Of a stretch of 64,000 nucleotides of DNA, positions 1 to 9,504 are shown piece by piece (within the stretch, counting starts at the first letter, position 1; every line of letters starts with the position of its first letter). The stretch lies in NCBI GenBank assembly GCA_036244855.1, contig BQKZ01001839.1:1-64000 (forward strand), given 5' to 3'. The notes under the pieces are model-generated. The model ran no database searches. It was not told the DNA's origin and saw only the letters and a program-made list of their open reading frames with translations. Source of the DNA: Temnopleurus reevesii. Its lineage: Eukaryota > Echinodermata > Echinoidea > Temnopleuroida > Temnopleuridae. Made by a program: the position numbers and the translations under genes.

Positions 1-880
1 TTCTTCGCCATCACCTGCAGTATCGGGAACTTCACCAACGTCATGTGTATCGCCATTGATCGATACCTCTCAATCGTCTGGTCGACGAGTTTCCCGCCAA
101 CGCGCCGTCGCGCCTACTTCCTGATCGCTTTCGTCTGGGTGGTCAGTATCACGGCAACCTTACCTCCGACCTTCCAGTTCTGGTCATCATTTGTGTACAC
201 CGAGCACACACACCATTGCTCTCCCGCCTGGAACGTCTGCGGCTACTACTACGTTTGGTTCACCATCATCTTCGGCGTGACAGTGCCGGTGATGATATTC
301 TGTTACGCGTGCATCATCTACCACATCCGAAAGAGCGACAGACAGCTTCATTTCTACGAAGGGATCAAATCGCGCGCGAAGATGTCGAAGACGACGACGA
401 CGACAACGACGACGACATCGATGTCCAAAGACATGGCCAGTAGCCGCCAGTCGTCGCCGAACCTTAGCAGTAGCACCTTCCAGAATGTTGATCAGGGTCG
501 CCTCGAGCCGTCGATTGTTATTCCCCGACTCGGAAACGCATACGACGACAAGGAGCTGATGAACAAGGGGTTCCAGGACGACGATCCTGATCTCAATGAC
601 ATCACCGTGAAGGAGAATCCAGACAAGAAGATGTCATCTGGACCCTTTGTTATATCTGGAGGGGTTGTAGGTGACATGGCCGATCAGCAGGATGATGATA
701 GTGCCCAGGAGGTTAGTCAGGGTTCCGATCAGCAAGGCAGTTGCTGCGTCGAGTCCATGCCTGTGGAGAAGGGACAACAGGGTCAGAGGAACAGCTCCGA
801 GGTCAGTCTTGATGTTACTTTGAATAAGTTGACGGCTAGGAAGCGGAAACTCAGCGTGGAAAAACGCGTGGCCTTAACAG
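1..880 (+). CDS. GPCR exon (TM3 to start of TM6), 5' end cut by window
   Basis: The frame is open from base 1. The exon ends at 880 before a GTATGT donor at 881, leaving one base of a split Gly codon. Reading on past the donor gives only 17 more codons to a stop at 931-933, so splicing is needed to reach TM6 and TM7. A run of nine Thr codons, mostly ACG (391-417), lies early in the third cytoplasmic loop and is probably length-variable. Confidence 0.88.
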
Positions 881-1715
881 GTATGTACCTCATCACTTTC
901 CTCAGACCTGCCAACCCTCCCGTGTCCAAGTAGAATTTAATTCTAAACAAAGCATTTCTAGGTTCCTTAAGGTTTTTAAATACCTGAATTGGCTGTAAGC
1001 ATAAAAAAGATAAAAAACACTTTATAGGGCAATTTAACGTTCGTGGGCATGTACTGTACCTTCTCACTGGGGTTGAGAATACGGTATGGACAGTTACAGC
1101 CCGTACTCTTTCTAAGAATAAGGAATTTTCTGATACTGGAATTTACTTTACTAAATAATATCATATTGAAACGAGGACGGGTTCCAATCCTTATGTAACC
1201 TTTGAACAAAAATCCATCAACACGGAGATGGCTAATAAAACTTACAATGATCAAGCAATATGAAATTTTATCTGCTGTGGTCTGGAATTCGTGTTATCAG
1301 TCGGTGTAGACGAACCATTTGTGTGATACAGGATAACACGTTGAGATTGAAATTTCTTATTAGATTCTTAGCCTTCCAAAACTCCATAACTAAATGAATA
1401 TTTGGAATACGTTTAAAGAGACCACATTTCCCCTTTCCGTTTACAGGTGCCATGTTGATTCTCACCACGTTCTTTTGTTGGGCACCTTACTGCATCGTCC
1501 ACTTCTGCGGCTTCCCAGACGTCAGCCACTCAGTAGCCGCTGCCACCATGTGGATAGCTTACGCCAACTCCTTGCTTGATCCGTTGGTCTACGTCTTTAT
1601 GAACCGTAAGGATCACACAGTGCAGCATCTGAGCAGAGTCCTTACGACGTGCTGGAACCTACCAAGGTGGTTCTGCGCACGACTCCGCGGCAAGGATATG
1701 TATGATGAACAATAA
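1..1715 (+). CDS. Rhodopsin-family (class A) GPCR, 3' part, two exons
   Basis: This is the C-terminal 382 residues of a seven-transmembrane receptor; TM1, TM2 and the N terminus lie before the window. Reading from base 1, TM3 ends in an Asp-Arg-Tyr motif (visible residues 20-22), TM4 spans about 38-58, a Cys in extracellular loop 2 is at 73, and TM5 spans about 82-107. A third cytoplasmic loop of roughly 180 residues follows, rich in Ser, Asp and Gln. TM6 carries FFCWAPY (302-308) and TM7 carries NSLLDPLVY (334-342), the DPxxY form of the NPxxY motif. The tail is short with Cys and basic residues. Coding parts are 1-880 and 1447-1715, joined in phase 1. Such receptors signal through G proteins at the plasma membrane. 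The ligand cannot be assigned; the long loop and short tail recall amine-type receptors, but that is only a guess. Confidence 0.9.
881..1446 (+). other. GPCR intron
   Basis: A 566-bp phase-1 intron with GTATGT at the donor and TTTACAG at the acceptor. It is AT-rich and I see no gene or clear repeat in it. Confidence 0.85.
1447..1715 (+). CDS. GPCR last exon (TM6, TM7, C-terminal tail)
   Basis: It begins after an AG at 1445-1446, completes the split Gly codon, and encodes TM6 (FFCWAPY), extracellular loop 3, TM7 (NSLLDPLVY) and a tail of about 40 residues to a TAA at 1713-1715. The splice phase matches the preceding exon and the fused protein reads without interruption through TM6. Confidence 0.9.
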
Positions 1716-1817
1716 AATAATAGTATTGATACATCCTGCAGAGTACTGAGGACGCTTTTGTCATCGTTATTACCTTGGCTTTAGCCTGGTGTACATCGAC
1801 AATCAAACACATTATTG

Positions 1818-1823
1818 AATAAA
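1818..1823 (+). terminator. Candidate polyadenylation signal of the GPCR gene
   Basis: An AATAAA hexamer lies 103 bases after the stop codon. Another AATAAA overlaps the stop itself (1711-1716) and is too close to be the likely main signal. The real cleavage site is unknown. Confidence 0.4.
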
Positions 1824-1884
1824 TATTCCATTTGGTGTTTGGTACGGGAGTGACTGCATCAAAATGAGGATGAATATCTTCCTA

Positions 1885-1921
1885 ACAGAGATTAAGGTCA
1901 TGGCTGGAATTCGAACCCTTG
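1885..1921 (-). repeat. tRNA-like (SINE-type) fragment, copy 1
   Basis: The stretch contains GGAATTCGAACCC, close to the reverse complement of a tRNA B box. The preceding bases match a second fragment at 2720-2760 (shared ATGGCTGG(G/A)ATTCGAAC), so this is a dispersed repeat rather than a tRNA gene. It sits exactly at the left edge of the duplicated GPCR exon. Confidence 0.45.
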
Positions 1922-2146
1922 ACCTACATCGTTCACTTCTGCGGCTTCCCAGACGTCAGCCACTCAGTAGCCGCTGCCAACATGTGCATAACTTACGCCA
2001 GTTCCTTGCTGGACCTCCTGGCCAATGTCCTCACGAGCTGGAAGGATCACACCATGCAAAATTTCAGCAGGGTCATCACGACTTGCTGGAATTTCCCGGG
2101 AAGGTTCTGCGCACGTCTTCGCGACAAGGACATTACTGTAAAATGA
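1922..2146 (+). pseudogene. Decayed partial copy of the GPCR last exon
   Basis: From the middle of TM6 onward this matches the exon at 1447-1715 closely at DNA level (the first 60 bases differ at only a few sites) and keeps an open frame to a TGA at 2144-2146. The copy starts after the FFCWAPY motif, with no splice acceptor seen at its edge. In TM7 the DPLVY motif has become DLLANV, which would destroy the conserved Tyr. The tail (CARLRDKD) is still recognisable. It is most simply a tandem segmental duplicate that is now non-functional; an unusual alternative last exon is possible but unlikely. Confidence 0.75.
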
Positions 2147-2481
2147 CTGATTGCGATGAAAAATGGATATAATCATGACAATGATAACAATGCATGAATT
2201 TGTATCCAATCTACGGAGTGGATTTTGTATCATCATTACTCTGGCTTTAGCCTACTGCGCACCACCACAAAAGTATTTTATGTAATTCATAGATAAGTNC
2301 TTCGCGACAAGGACATTACTGTTAAAATGACTGCTTGCGATGAAAATGGATATAATCATGACAATGATAAACAATGCATGTATTTGTATCAAATCTACGG
2401 AGTGGGTTTTGTATCATCATTACTCTGGCTTTAGCCTGCTGCGCACCAGCACAAAAGTATTTTATTTAATTCATAGATAAG
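2117..2481 (+). repeat. Direct repeat of about 182 bp with an N at the join
   Basis: Positions 2117-2298 and 2300-2481 are the same sequence (end of the duplicated exon plus its 3' flank) differing at several single bases and 1-bp indels. The unit boundary coincides with the single N at 2299. The 3' flank also resembles the region after the intact GPCR stop (around 1756-1800), so the ancestral duplication ran past the coding end. Confidence 0.8.
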
Positions 2482-2719
2482 TTTCACTTCATTTGGATCG
2501 AGTTCAGCAGTGGAGATGAGTCCAATGCACCTGCAGGGATCCGAAGCTTTGACATTTAAAAAAACAATACATTCCTAGAAAAAGGGTTTGATAATGATAC
2601 CTTTTTGTCACGTTTTTTATTTATTTTTTTGTTTTGTTTATTGTTGCACAAGATGCCTGTTCAAGAACAGAACCATGAGCTAAACGTGCCTGGCCACCGA
2701 GCTTCCAGCGTTAACCTGA

Positions 2720-2760
2720 AAGAGGTTGATATTATGGCTGGGATTCGAACTGGGATTCGA
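2720..2760 (-). repeat. tRNA-like (SINE-type) fragment, copy 2
   Basis: It shares its core with the fragment at 1885-1921 and contains GGGATTCGAAC twice in tandem (2745 and 2754 area), a B-box-like motif read on the minus strand. A body or tail of a full SINE is not evident. Confidence 0.4.
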
Positions 2761-2901
2761 ACCAAGCTGGTGATTTGGAAAATTTCATCAAGTACTATAC
2801 GCTTAGCTCATATTTTGTAGATAAATTTTGTAAAAAAAACATGTTGAAATTTGGGTCCGCACCTCAAAACTTTTTCAGTGCGAAGCACCGCTTTTCATGT
2901 T

Positions 2902-3302
2902 AGGGACGACTCAAACCTTTGTGTTTTAGCCTGCGTCAGTGCAGCCTTTTTTTTTTAATTAAACACGCTTACCGAGCTCCCCAATATACGCTTATGAAAT
3001 TATAGACTGACGTTCGGCTAGCGCTCAAGGAGCCTGCGTCTTTGACCTGCGTCTTTGCGCGTCCAGGGAAGTGTTTTACCAAGATAAGAAAGACTTTACG
3101 CACGACTTTACGTTCGACTGGTATCCCTTCTTGTGCGTAATCATTCATAATATTACGCGCATTCAGTGCAAGAATTGATACCAGTCGAACGTAACGTCGT
3201 GCGTAAAGTCTTTCTTATCTTGATGAAACACCTCCCAGGGAGCGTTTTTAATTGTCGCTGGGCAGACTCCGGGTAAAAAAATCAAAGGCGTGATTCGGCC
3301 TT
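2902..3302. mobile_element. MITE family A, copy 1, interrupted by a nested element
   Basis: The left end (ACGACTCAAACCTTTG) and right end (CAAAGGCGTGATTCGGCC) match the inverted ends of the intact copies at 17319-17566 and 59012-59264, and the inner CTGACGTTCGGCT and GGGAGCGTTTTTAA blocks also match. The element is decayed and is split by a second fold-back at about 3067-3236. It is non-coding. Confidence 0.75.
3067..3236. mobile_element. Fold-back element nested in MITE A
   Basis: Arms of about 56 bp at 3067-3124 and 3177-3236 are reverse complements (core AAGATAAGAAAGACTTTACG on the left, its complement on the right) around a loop of about 50 bp. The surrounding GGGA(A/G)(G/C)TGTTTT matches family A on both sides, so this one inserted into it. 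No coding capacity. Confidence 0.8.
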
Positions 3303-4167
3303 TAGAAGAGTGGCAACACAAATCCGGGTAAAATTCACCATGGCCCATGTAACAATATAACTTGGGGGCAGCAGGCATTCATTATTGACCTGCAACTCCC
3401 AATATCTGCAGGGAAAAATCGTTTTCTAAAGGTTTTTTTTTCAAAGATGGTAAACACATTACAGTTTTGAGTACCGGGCTCTGCAAGACGTTTTTCTTTA
3501 GATACGCTTTCCTGAACGACTTCAAGAATCAAATGCCCCCCCAAAAAAACCCTATCCAATACCATTGGTGTAGCTCTTTATACAAAAGGCTCTCAAATAA
3601 AAGTCGCGTTTATCAACTCAAGTTGAAAATGACGTTGATTACAAAACGCATATAAACGTATTGCTCAATGAAAGGATTCAACGTCAGTCACGAAACGCAC
3701 AGTTGCATAAATGTGTACATTAAAAAATGCACCATGTATTGGCGCAGTAGCAACGTTACTTTTCGATTTGACGAGTTGATAAACGTTACTTATATTTTAA
3801 AGCCATTTTCGAAAACGTACAGAAATGGTTTTAGATAGGTTTACATGGGCCTAGGTGAAAATGATTAACGTTCAGTGAAAGGGTACATAACGGGTACAAA
3901 CTGTCTAAAAGGTGCAATATTGTACCTTTTGACAGCCTCAAGCAAACACTGGGTGATGTTATGAAGCTCTTGTTTTATATGTGTTTTTTTTGGCACGGTC
4001 GGATCAGCTAGAACCTAGCGATCCATCATAGAATCCTCTGAACACTCAGCAAAGTGCGAAATCATACCTTTTGTGGTTTAATTTTTTTTTAAACAAAAAG
4101 GTGCAATATCGCACCCCAAAAGTTGCTCATGATATTGCATTGTTTGCACCCTCAACATTGCACCTTT
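3303..4167. other. Intergenic stretch, no gene seen
   Basis: AT-rich sequence with several short related blocks (GGTGCAATAT near 3911 and 4101, GGTACAAAC near 3893) that suggest small decayed inverted repeats ending where the 181-bp elements begin. No protein match recognised. Confidence 0.4.
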
Positions 4168-4348
4168 AAGGCCCGGACACACCAAACACGGCACGGTATC
4201 ACGGCACGGGATTTACGCACTATCTTGGTTGTTATTGGTCAGCGCGCTCCTCCGCGCAAAGGTTGTATAACAATTGGTCAATCACAGGGGGGATAGCGCG
4301 CAAAAACCGTGCCGTGATGCCGTGCCGTGTTTGGTGTGCTGGGACCTT
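4168..4348 (-). mobile_element. MITE family B, copy 1 (inverted)
   Basis: A 181-bp fold-back with long GC-rich inverted ends built on CACCAAACACGGCACGG and its complement, starting AAGGCC and ending in a CCTT. Its centre is the reverse complement of copies 2 and 3 (the TATCTTGGTTGTTATTGG block appears here, CCAATAACAACCAAGATA there). Confidence 0.85.
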
Positions 4349-4349
4349 T

Positions 4350-4530
4350 AAGGCCCCAGCACACCAAACACGGCACGGCACCACGGCACGGTATTTACGC
4401 GATTACTCCTCTATGATTGGCCAATTGCTGAACATCCTTTGCGCGGAGGAGCGCGCTGACCAATAACAACCAAGATAGCGCGTAAATGCCGTGCCGTGAT
4501 GCCGTGCCGTGTTTGGTGTGCCCGGACCTT
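4350..4530 (+). mobile_element. MITE family B, copy 2
   Basis: A 181-bp fold-back directly next to copy 1; the two share a CTTTAAGG junction. Ends are AAGGCCCCAGCACACC and a matching complement; the centre has CCAATAACAACCAAGAT and a GCGCGGAGGAGCGCG palindrome-like block. Confidence 0.85.
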
Positions 4531-4556
4531 TAGTCCCAAGTGTGTTAGCACGAGTA

Positions 4557-4737
4557 AAGGCCCCTAAACACTAAACACGGCACGGCATCACGGCACGGTT
4601 TTTACGCGATGTCTCCACTGTAATTGGCCAATTGTTAACAATTTTGTGCGCGGAGGAGCGCGTTGGCCAATAACAACCAAGATACTGCGTAAATGCCGTG
4701 CCGTTATGCCGTGCCGTGTTTGGTGTGCTGGGGCCTT
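4557..4737 (+). mobile_element. MITE family B, copy 3
   Basis: Third 181-bp copy, same orientation as copy 2, with the same centre and the same terminal AAGGCCCC / GGGGCCTT. Equal length of all three copies marks the ends firmly. Confidence 0.85.
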
Positions 4738-7700
4738 AATGATGTTTTCTTTACCCAATTTAGATACTTTCATTTTTATCATATGCGAAAGTGTTATGTC
4801 CGTTACGCCAAAAAAATAGATAAATATCCTGAAAAATGTTTGTTGAAATTTCTTGCGTATGAAATGAAAAGCATTTGTGGCACACATTGAAATGTCAATA
4901 AATTACATCATGACATGCACTCGCTGTTAGCGTAACGGACATGAGAACGCAGTGGAATTGCCCGCCTACGGATTCAGTAGCAATGCTATACCAGGTGTGA
5001 GTTATTCAAATAGATGTCAAGGGCCATTATATGGGACTAAAATGTTGATTTTGGGGCGCATAATCTTATTTTGAGGTAGCAGGCATTGCATTTTCCCCTA
5101 TCTTTCTCAATATTCATAAAAACTTGGTCACTGGCTTCAAAATAGGCTGTGACTCAACACGACTGGTCATCTGGGCCCCGTAACATAAAGGTTTGCGATG
5201 AATTGCTAACCTGATAGCGATCGATATCAATTGTCATATGTCACACACATCGCGCCAAATCTCTACCCACTGATCTGTGGCTGGACATGATGTCCAGCCA
5301 TGACGTCACAGCTCATTTTGAAGGTAATGCGTGATTTATATTCTTGAATTTTTCAAAAAATATTTTTAAAAAATGTAATGGCTCTGATTTGATTTTTTTT
5401 AGTCACATACGTCACAAACAATTGCCCTTTAGCTGATTTTCAAACGAAACAAAATCAACAAGAACTGGTGTAAGTAAAAACAAAAAAAAAACACTTTTCA
5501 TTCTTCTAATGCTACTCAAAATGTTACGATTTATACAAAATCTGATAAAACTACAGGTAATACAATATCGTATCTTATGATGTGTTTATTCAATATTGCT
5601 GTACATTATGTATTTCACGTATGGCCATGGAATAAAATATTTTGCACCGAATTTTACAGTATAACGTTGTCAATGTGCTGATTATTTATATCAAGTGTGT
5701 ATGTCTTTTTATATGGATAACGCAATGTTAACTAATGACTTAGTAAATGATTCTGTTTAGCTAGAAAGGACAAGGTACAGTTTATTATTCAAGTCATGAA
5801 CCCTACTACGACAAATCCGTCAAATTGTCTAAACAAGTATAATTTCTAGTTGATCGGAAAAGGGCTTTTAAAATATATTCATACCAAGCCGTGACCATCG
5901 TTAGGCAAGGTGCCTAGAGCGCAAACGTACCACCCTTTAGAATCTTAGCTGTACAAACCTTAGGTGAAAAGGGTGAAAATTTAGACAAGCCCCCCCCCCC
6001 CCCCCGGCAGAAAAACGTTCCAAACCTCCCCCTCTAAAAAAACTATCTATTGCCCTGAAAATTACCCTCCTAAATAAAGCCCAACAAACTTTTTTCAAGT
6101 TTATATTTCACATGCCCCTTCTTTTAATCAGGGACCGCGTACTTGGAAGGCTACAGCCCCACACCCCCATGAGGCTCTGATGGTATGAAAAAGTTTATGA
6201 AAATGTGACTCTGAGCTCATAATGGCTCCAGTCTAAAAATGTCCTTGGTCTAGACATTAGATTCGATACCTACCAGAGTATGCCTGTGTTTTTTAACATC
6301 ATCTCGGAGACGTAACGTCAATATGTGTACATTCATGTCGGGATAAAGCAATTTCTGGAAAAAAAAACTGGACGAAGTTGGCGGAACTGGACATGTCATG
6401 AAACATTAAACATTCACACTTAGAGCTGAAATTTGAAGTTTCATTTTGAAGTTTTATAAACTCTCATTGTTCTACAGAATATACGCTACGTGCAACGCGT
6501 GCGCAACTTCTACAAACTCGTCTTGGCCCCTTGTTTGTTTAAGAAGAAAAGGATAGAAGGCAACTTTTAATAACTCGCCTTGTCGCTTTGTCTCAGACGA
6601 GATGTTGAGAAGGCGACTTGTATGAACTCGCATTCGCACTGCGCTTATAAGCTTCTGGTTATGGCTTTGAGTTTGAGTGTAAACCCTACTATTGTTATTG
6701 AACAAGCCTTGCGATGTCTCGTTTATATTTTTATCCTTTTTGTGACAGTTTCATGATATCTGTCACATTCGTACCTTGAATGCGAATGAAAATCAGGATT
6801 GGCTTAGTTATTATTTATTTACTTATTCCATCTAGTAAAATAGCCAAGTTGCGTCAAGATCTGCATCCCGCACAACAACAATACCGAACTCAATGTCTGT
6901 TGTAATATTCCTATAAGCTACGCCCTCTCCGTTCGTGATGTATTTTTCTTTCAGATTGGGACTACGGCCATAATCTGCAATACCTGTGAGGATCGAGAAG
7001 TTGCGATAGACATCATGTCATTGTCCCCATTATAAGTAAACGAATTCAACGTCTTCATATTTTTGCCTGAAACTATTTTATTTGTTCACAATTGTTACTT
7101 ATCTTATTTATTCTTTTATTATTTTTACGTCTTAAAAATCAACTTGGTTTGTTTCAAATTTGACAGCAAAATTATCTATTCATCTATCACTTAATTCGTT
7201 TTTTCCGAAGCAGCATAAAAACACAAATACGAGACGAAACAGTGCATTTATAGCTTGCATGGTGTATATGTATCTCCATGAAAATAATATTTTTATTCGT
7301 ATTCATTCATTGATTGTAAGTAAAGTTTCCCTAAAATAATAGGGCATTTGTAAAAATATAGAATCAAAAATGTTTATAAACCTTCTAACATTGTCACTCT
7401 TTTGGACATCAACATCAAAAGTGATAGCATAACACCGGTGCTAAATTAAACTGATTCAAACTGCAATTTGAAAATATATTTCAGTGTAAAAACTTAGAAA
7501 GTTGAGACGGACATGTTCGAAAGCTCTGCTACGCATTATATTTATGCTCAGTACATACATATACACACCTTGAGCACGTAGATTCCTAGGAGAAGGAAAG
7601 ACATTAAACGCCAACCAGACGAATTCAACATCAGTCAAGTGTATCCCATGTGCACTAATTCTGCACACTGGAGTGCTTCATAGACTTCACATACACTGGC

Positions 7701-8548
7701 AATAACGTATATTTAGCTGAAATATAAATCTGATGATATTTTGTGATGTTTTTTTTTTAGACAACGTAAATATTTTTGTCCATCTTATAATCAATGAAAT
7801 TTGAAATGCGCGCCCTGCGATATGAAAATGGAGGGGAGATGTTTAGTTGGAGTTAACGTCTTCCTTTAGTGTTTATGCGAACGGGGAGTGTATTAAAGAT
7901 TCATATGCAGTTGTCATACTTGGCTACAATCGCAATTGTGTGAATGGACCTAAATATCAAACTCTTGACAAGATACTTTGTGAAGAAGATACTGCATGCG
8001 AGGTCAAAGGATTGAAAACGATCTCGAATTATCACACCGGGTTGCTAAGGTGTCTAACCGTTCCTTCATTGTCGGGCGATAAATAGAGAGCCAGGTATAG
8101 ATACCTTGAGAAAGAGATATCACACCTATGCATCTCTTAAATAGAAAAACAAGAGGGAGATTGAACGGGTAGGAAAATATTACCAAAGCAGTCTTGTCAC
8201 ATATTGATCCCCTAAGCCGTCGACATGTGTTCTGTGTGCATTGACGAAGTCCTTTTGAGACATTACACCTTTTGTGGGGCGTCTTTAGATGGGTAGGTGG
8301 CGAACTATTCAGGAGTGACAACCATTCATTTAATTCTCCGGAGTCTATTTAGATGTCAGAAGTTGGAAGAAAGGGGGCACGATCGCAAGACAGTTATACC
8401 TGTTGGACAATTTGTCTGATGTAATCCGCGGGTGGGTTATTATCCGTATTGTGTACACCCCGGACGAAAAAAATATGATGGTAGGCTAGAGTAGCCGGAT
8501 AGTTTGTCTTAATCAATAGCAATTTGTCGACGGGATGCTGGATCCTTT
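4738..8548. other. Intergenic stretch, no gene seen
   Basis: AT-rich. A 50-bp block at 4912-4962 recurs near the Wnt3 second exon (61670-61720). There is a 16-C run at 5990-6005. Short open frames here (for example 7847-8086) show no recognisable domain, no splice logic and no repeats of known proteins. I see nothing else I can support. Confidence 0.5.
4912..4962 (+). repeat. Dispersed 50-bp repeat, copy 1
   Basis: GACATGCACTCGCTGTTAG begins a block that is matched with about ten differences at 61670-61720. Likely the end of an interspersed element. Confidence 0.55.
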
Positions 8549-8549
8549 A

Positions 8550-9430
8550 TGGAACTCATCAAAACAAAGGATTTATTAACTTTTGAGTCGAGGCGGAGCT
8601 ACGCTTCAAGGGGTGACGAAAGAGGGGTTGTCGATACTCTCATCACACGCAGCGTAACGGCGTTACTCAAGCGTGACGACCCGACCGTGACAACAACGAG
8701 GCTAGTCCCAACTCGACCAGACTACTCGGGGGATATTTCCACAGTGACAGAACAAGGTGCACCGTCGAATCGTCCGCAACAGTTTCCGTGCATGCACGCG
8801 CGCGAGTGACCGTGTGCAAACTTTTCTTCTCACATAGTTTAGAATCTCTAACAACAAATATTTTTATTTTAAAAAGTAGATAAAAAATTTGGGCTGCTTT
8901 CATCACCCGACACTCTACGGAGATTCATAACTTTCCAAGCGGGTGACCGCCGCGTGAGCTGACGACTCCGATACCGATACTTCAAGCTTGATGCGGATTA
9001 GCAGCCGCACTTAGCTTGAGAGCCTCTTTCATCCCACTTTGTGTCTGGGACACCAGCACCGCGAAACATTTCTCGGTTTTCTTACTACGAAACGGGAGAG
9101 AGGGGGAAATACAGGGATGCACGTGAGTTGTGCTTGAGGTCACACCCACATGACAAACTTTGCTTTTGACGGAAAAATACGGGAACCAAATTTGAAGACG
9201 ATACAAAAGTTTTAGGATCGGCGACTGGACCAGATTTGGGGTTCTCGTTGAAAAATTCGACAATCAAACTCCGAAAAAGTTTCGACCTTCATCGCGTCAA
9301 CTTCAAAAGACATCACTTTTGGACGCTCAATTGGATGATAAGAGGACTGGAAGAGGGGCTTAGTTACACCTTAAAGTACTCATCTCGGACAAGTGTGTTT
9401 TTATACTGACGTTTACAACGGAACTTTAAT
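8550..9430 (+). promoter_or_regulatory. wnt3: CpG-rich region, likely Wnt3 promoter and 5' UTR
   Basis: CpG frequency rises sharply here, most clearly in 8585-8815, against an AT-rich background with few CpGs. TGACG motifs, the core of CRE-type sites, recur (for example 8613, 8675). No convincing TATA box or initiator could be fixed. An in-frame TGA at 9407-9409, eight codons before the Wnt3 ATG, marks the last part as untranslated. Start of transcription is not determined. Confidence 0.45.
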
Positions 9431-9504
9431 ATGAATCTATTCGGATTAACATTCACCTTAGCCATTTCGGCGGCACTCATGTGCTCGACAGAAGCAATGT
9501 GGTG
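9431..9504 (+). CDS. wnt3: Wnt3 exon 1, coding part (signal peptide)
   Basis: ATG at 9431, then 24 codons and two bases (TG) before a GTAAGT donor at 9505. The peptide starts MNLFGLTF, has a hydrophobic core and small residues at the end (STEA), then Met-Trp. The split TG joined to the G at 61812 makes a second Trp. Vertebrate Wnt3 has Trp-Trp at the same place just after the signal peptide. Phase, residue match and signal peptide agree; no transcript was available to confirm it. Confidence 0.88.

Noticed and set aside
881..933. GPCR ending at the stop at 931-933
   Set aside because: That would lose TM6 and TM7; a clean donor and matching-phase acceptor explain the gene better.
7847..8086. 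79-codon Cys-containing frame
   Set aside because: Looks a little like a secreted peptide but has no signal peptide, repeats or splice sites.
8549..8809. 86-codon frame upstream of Wnt3
   Set aside because: Lies in the CpG-rich promoter-like block, where stops are rarer; no homology and the frame is not linked to Wnt3.
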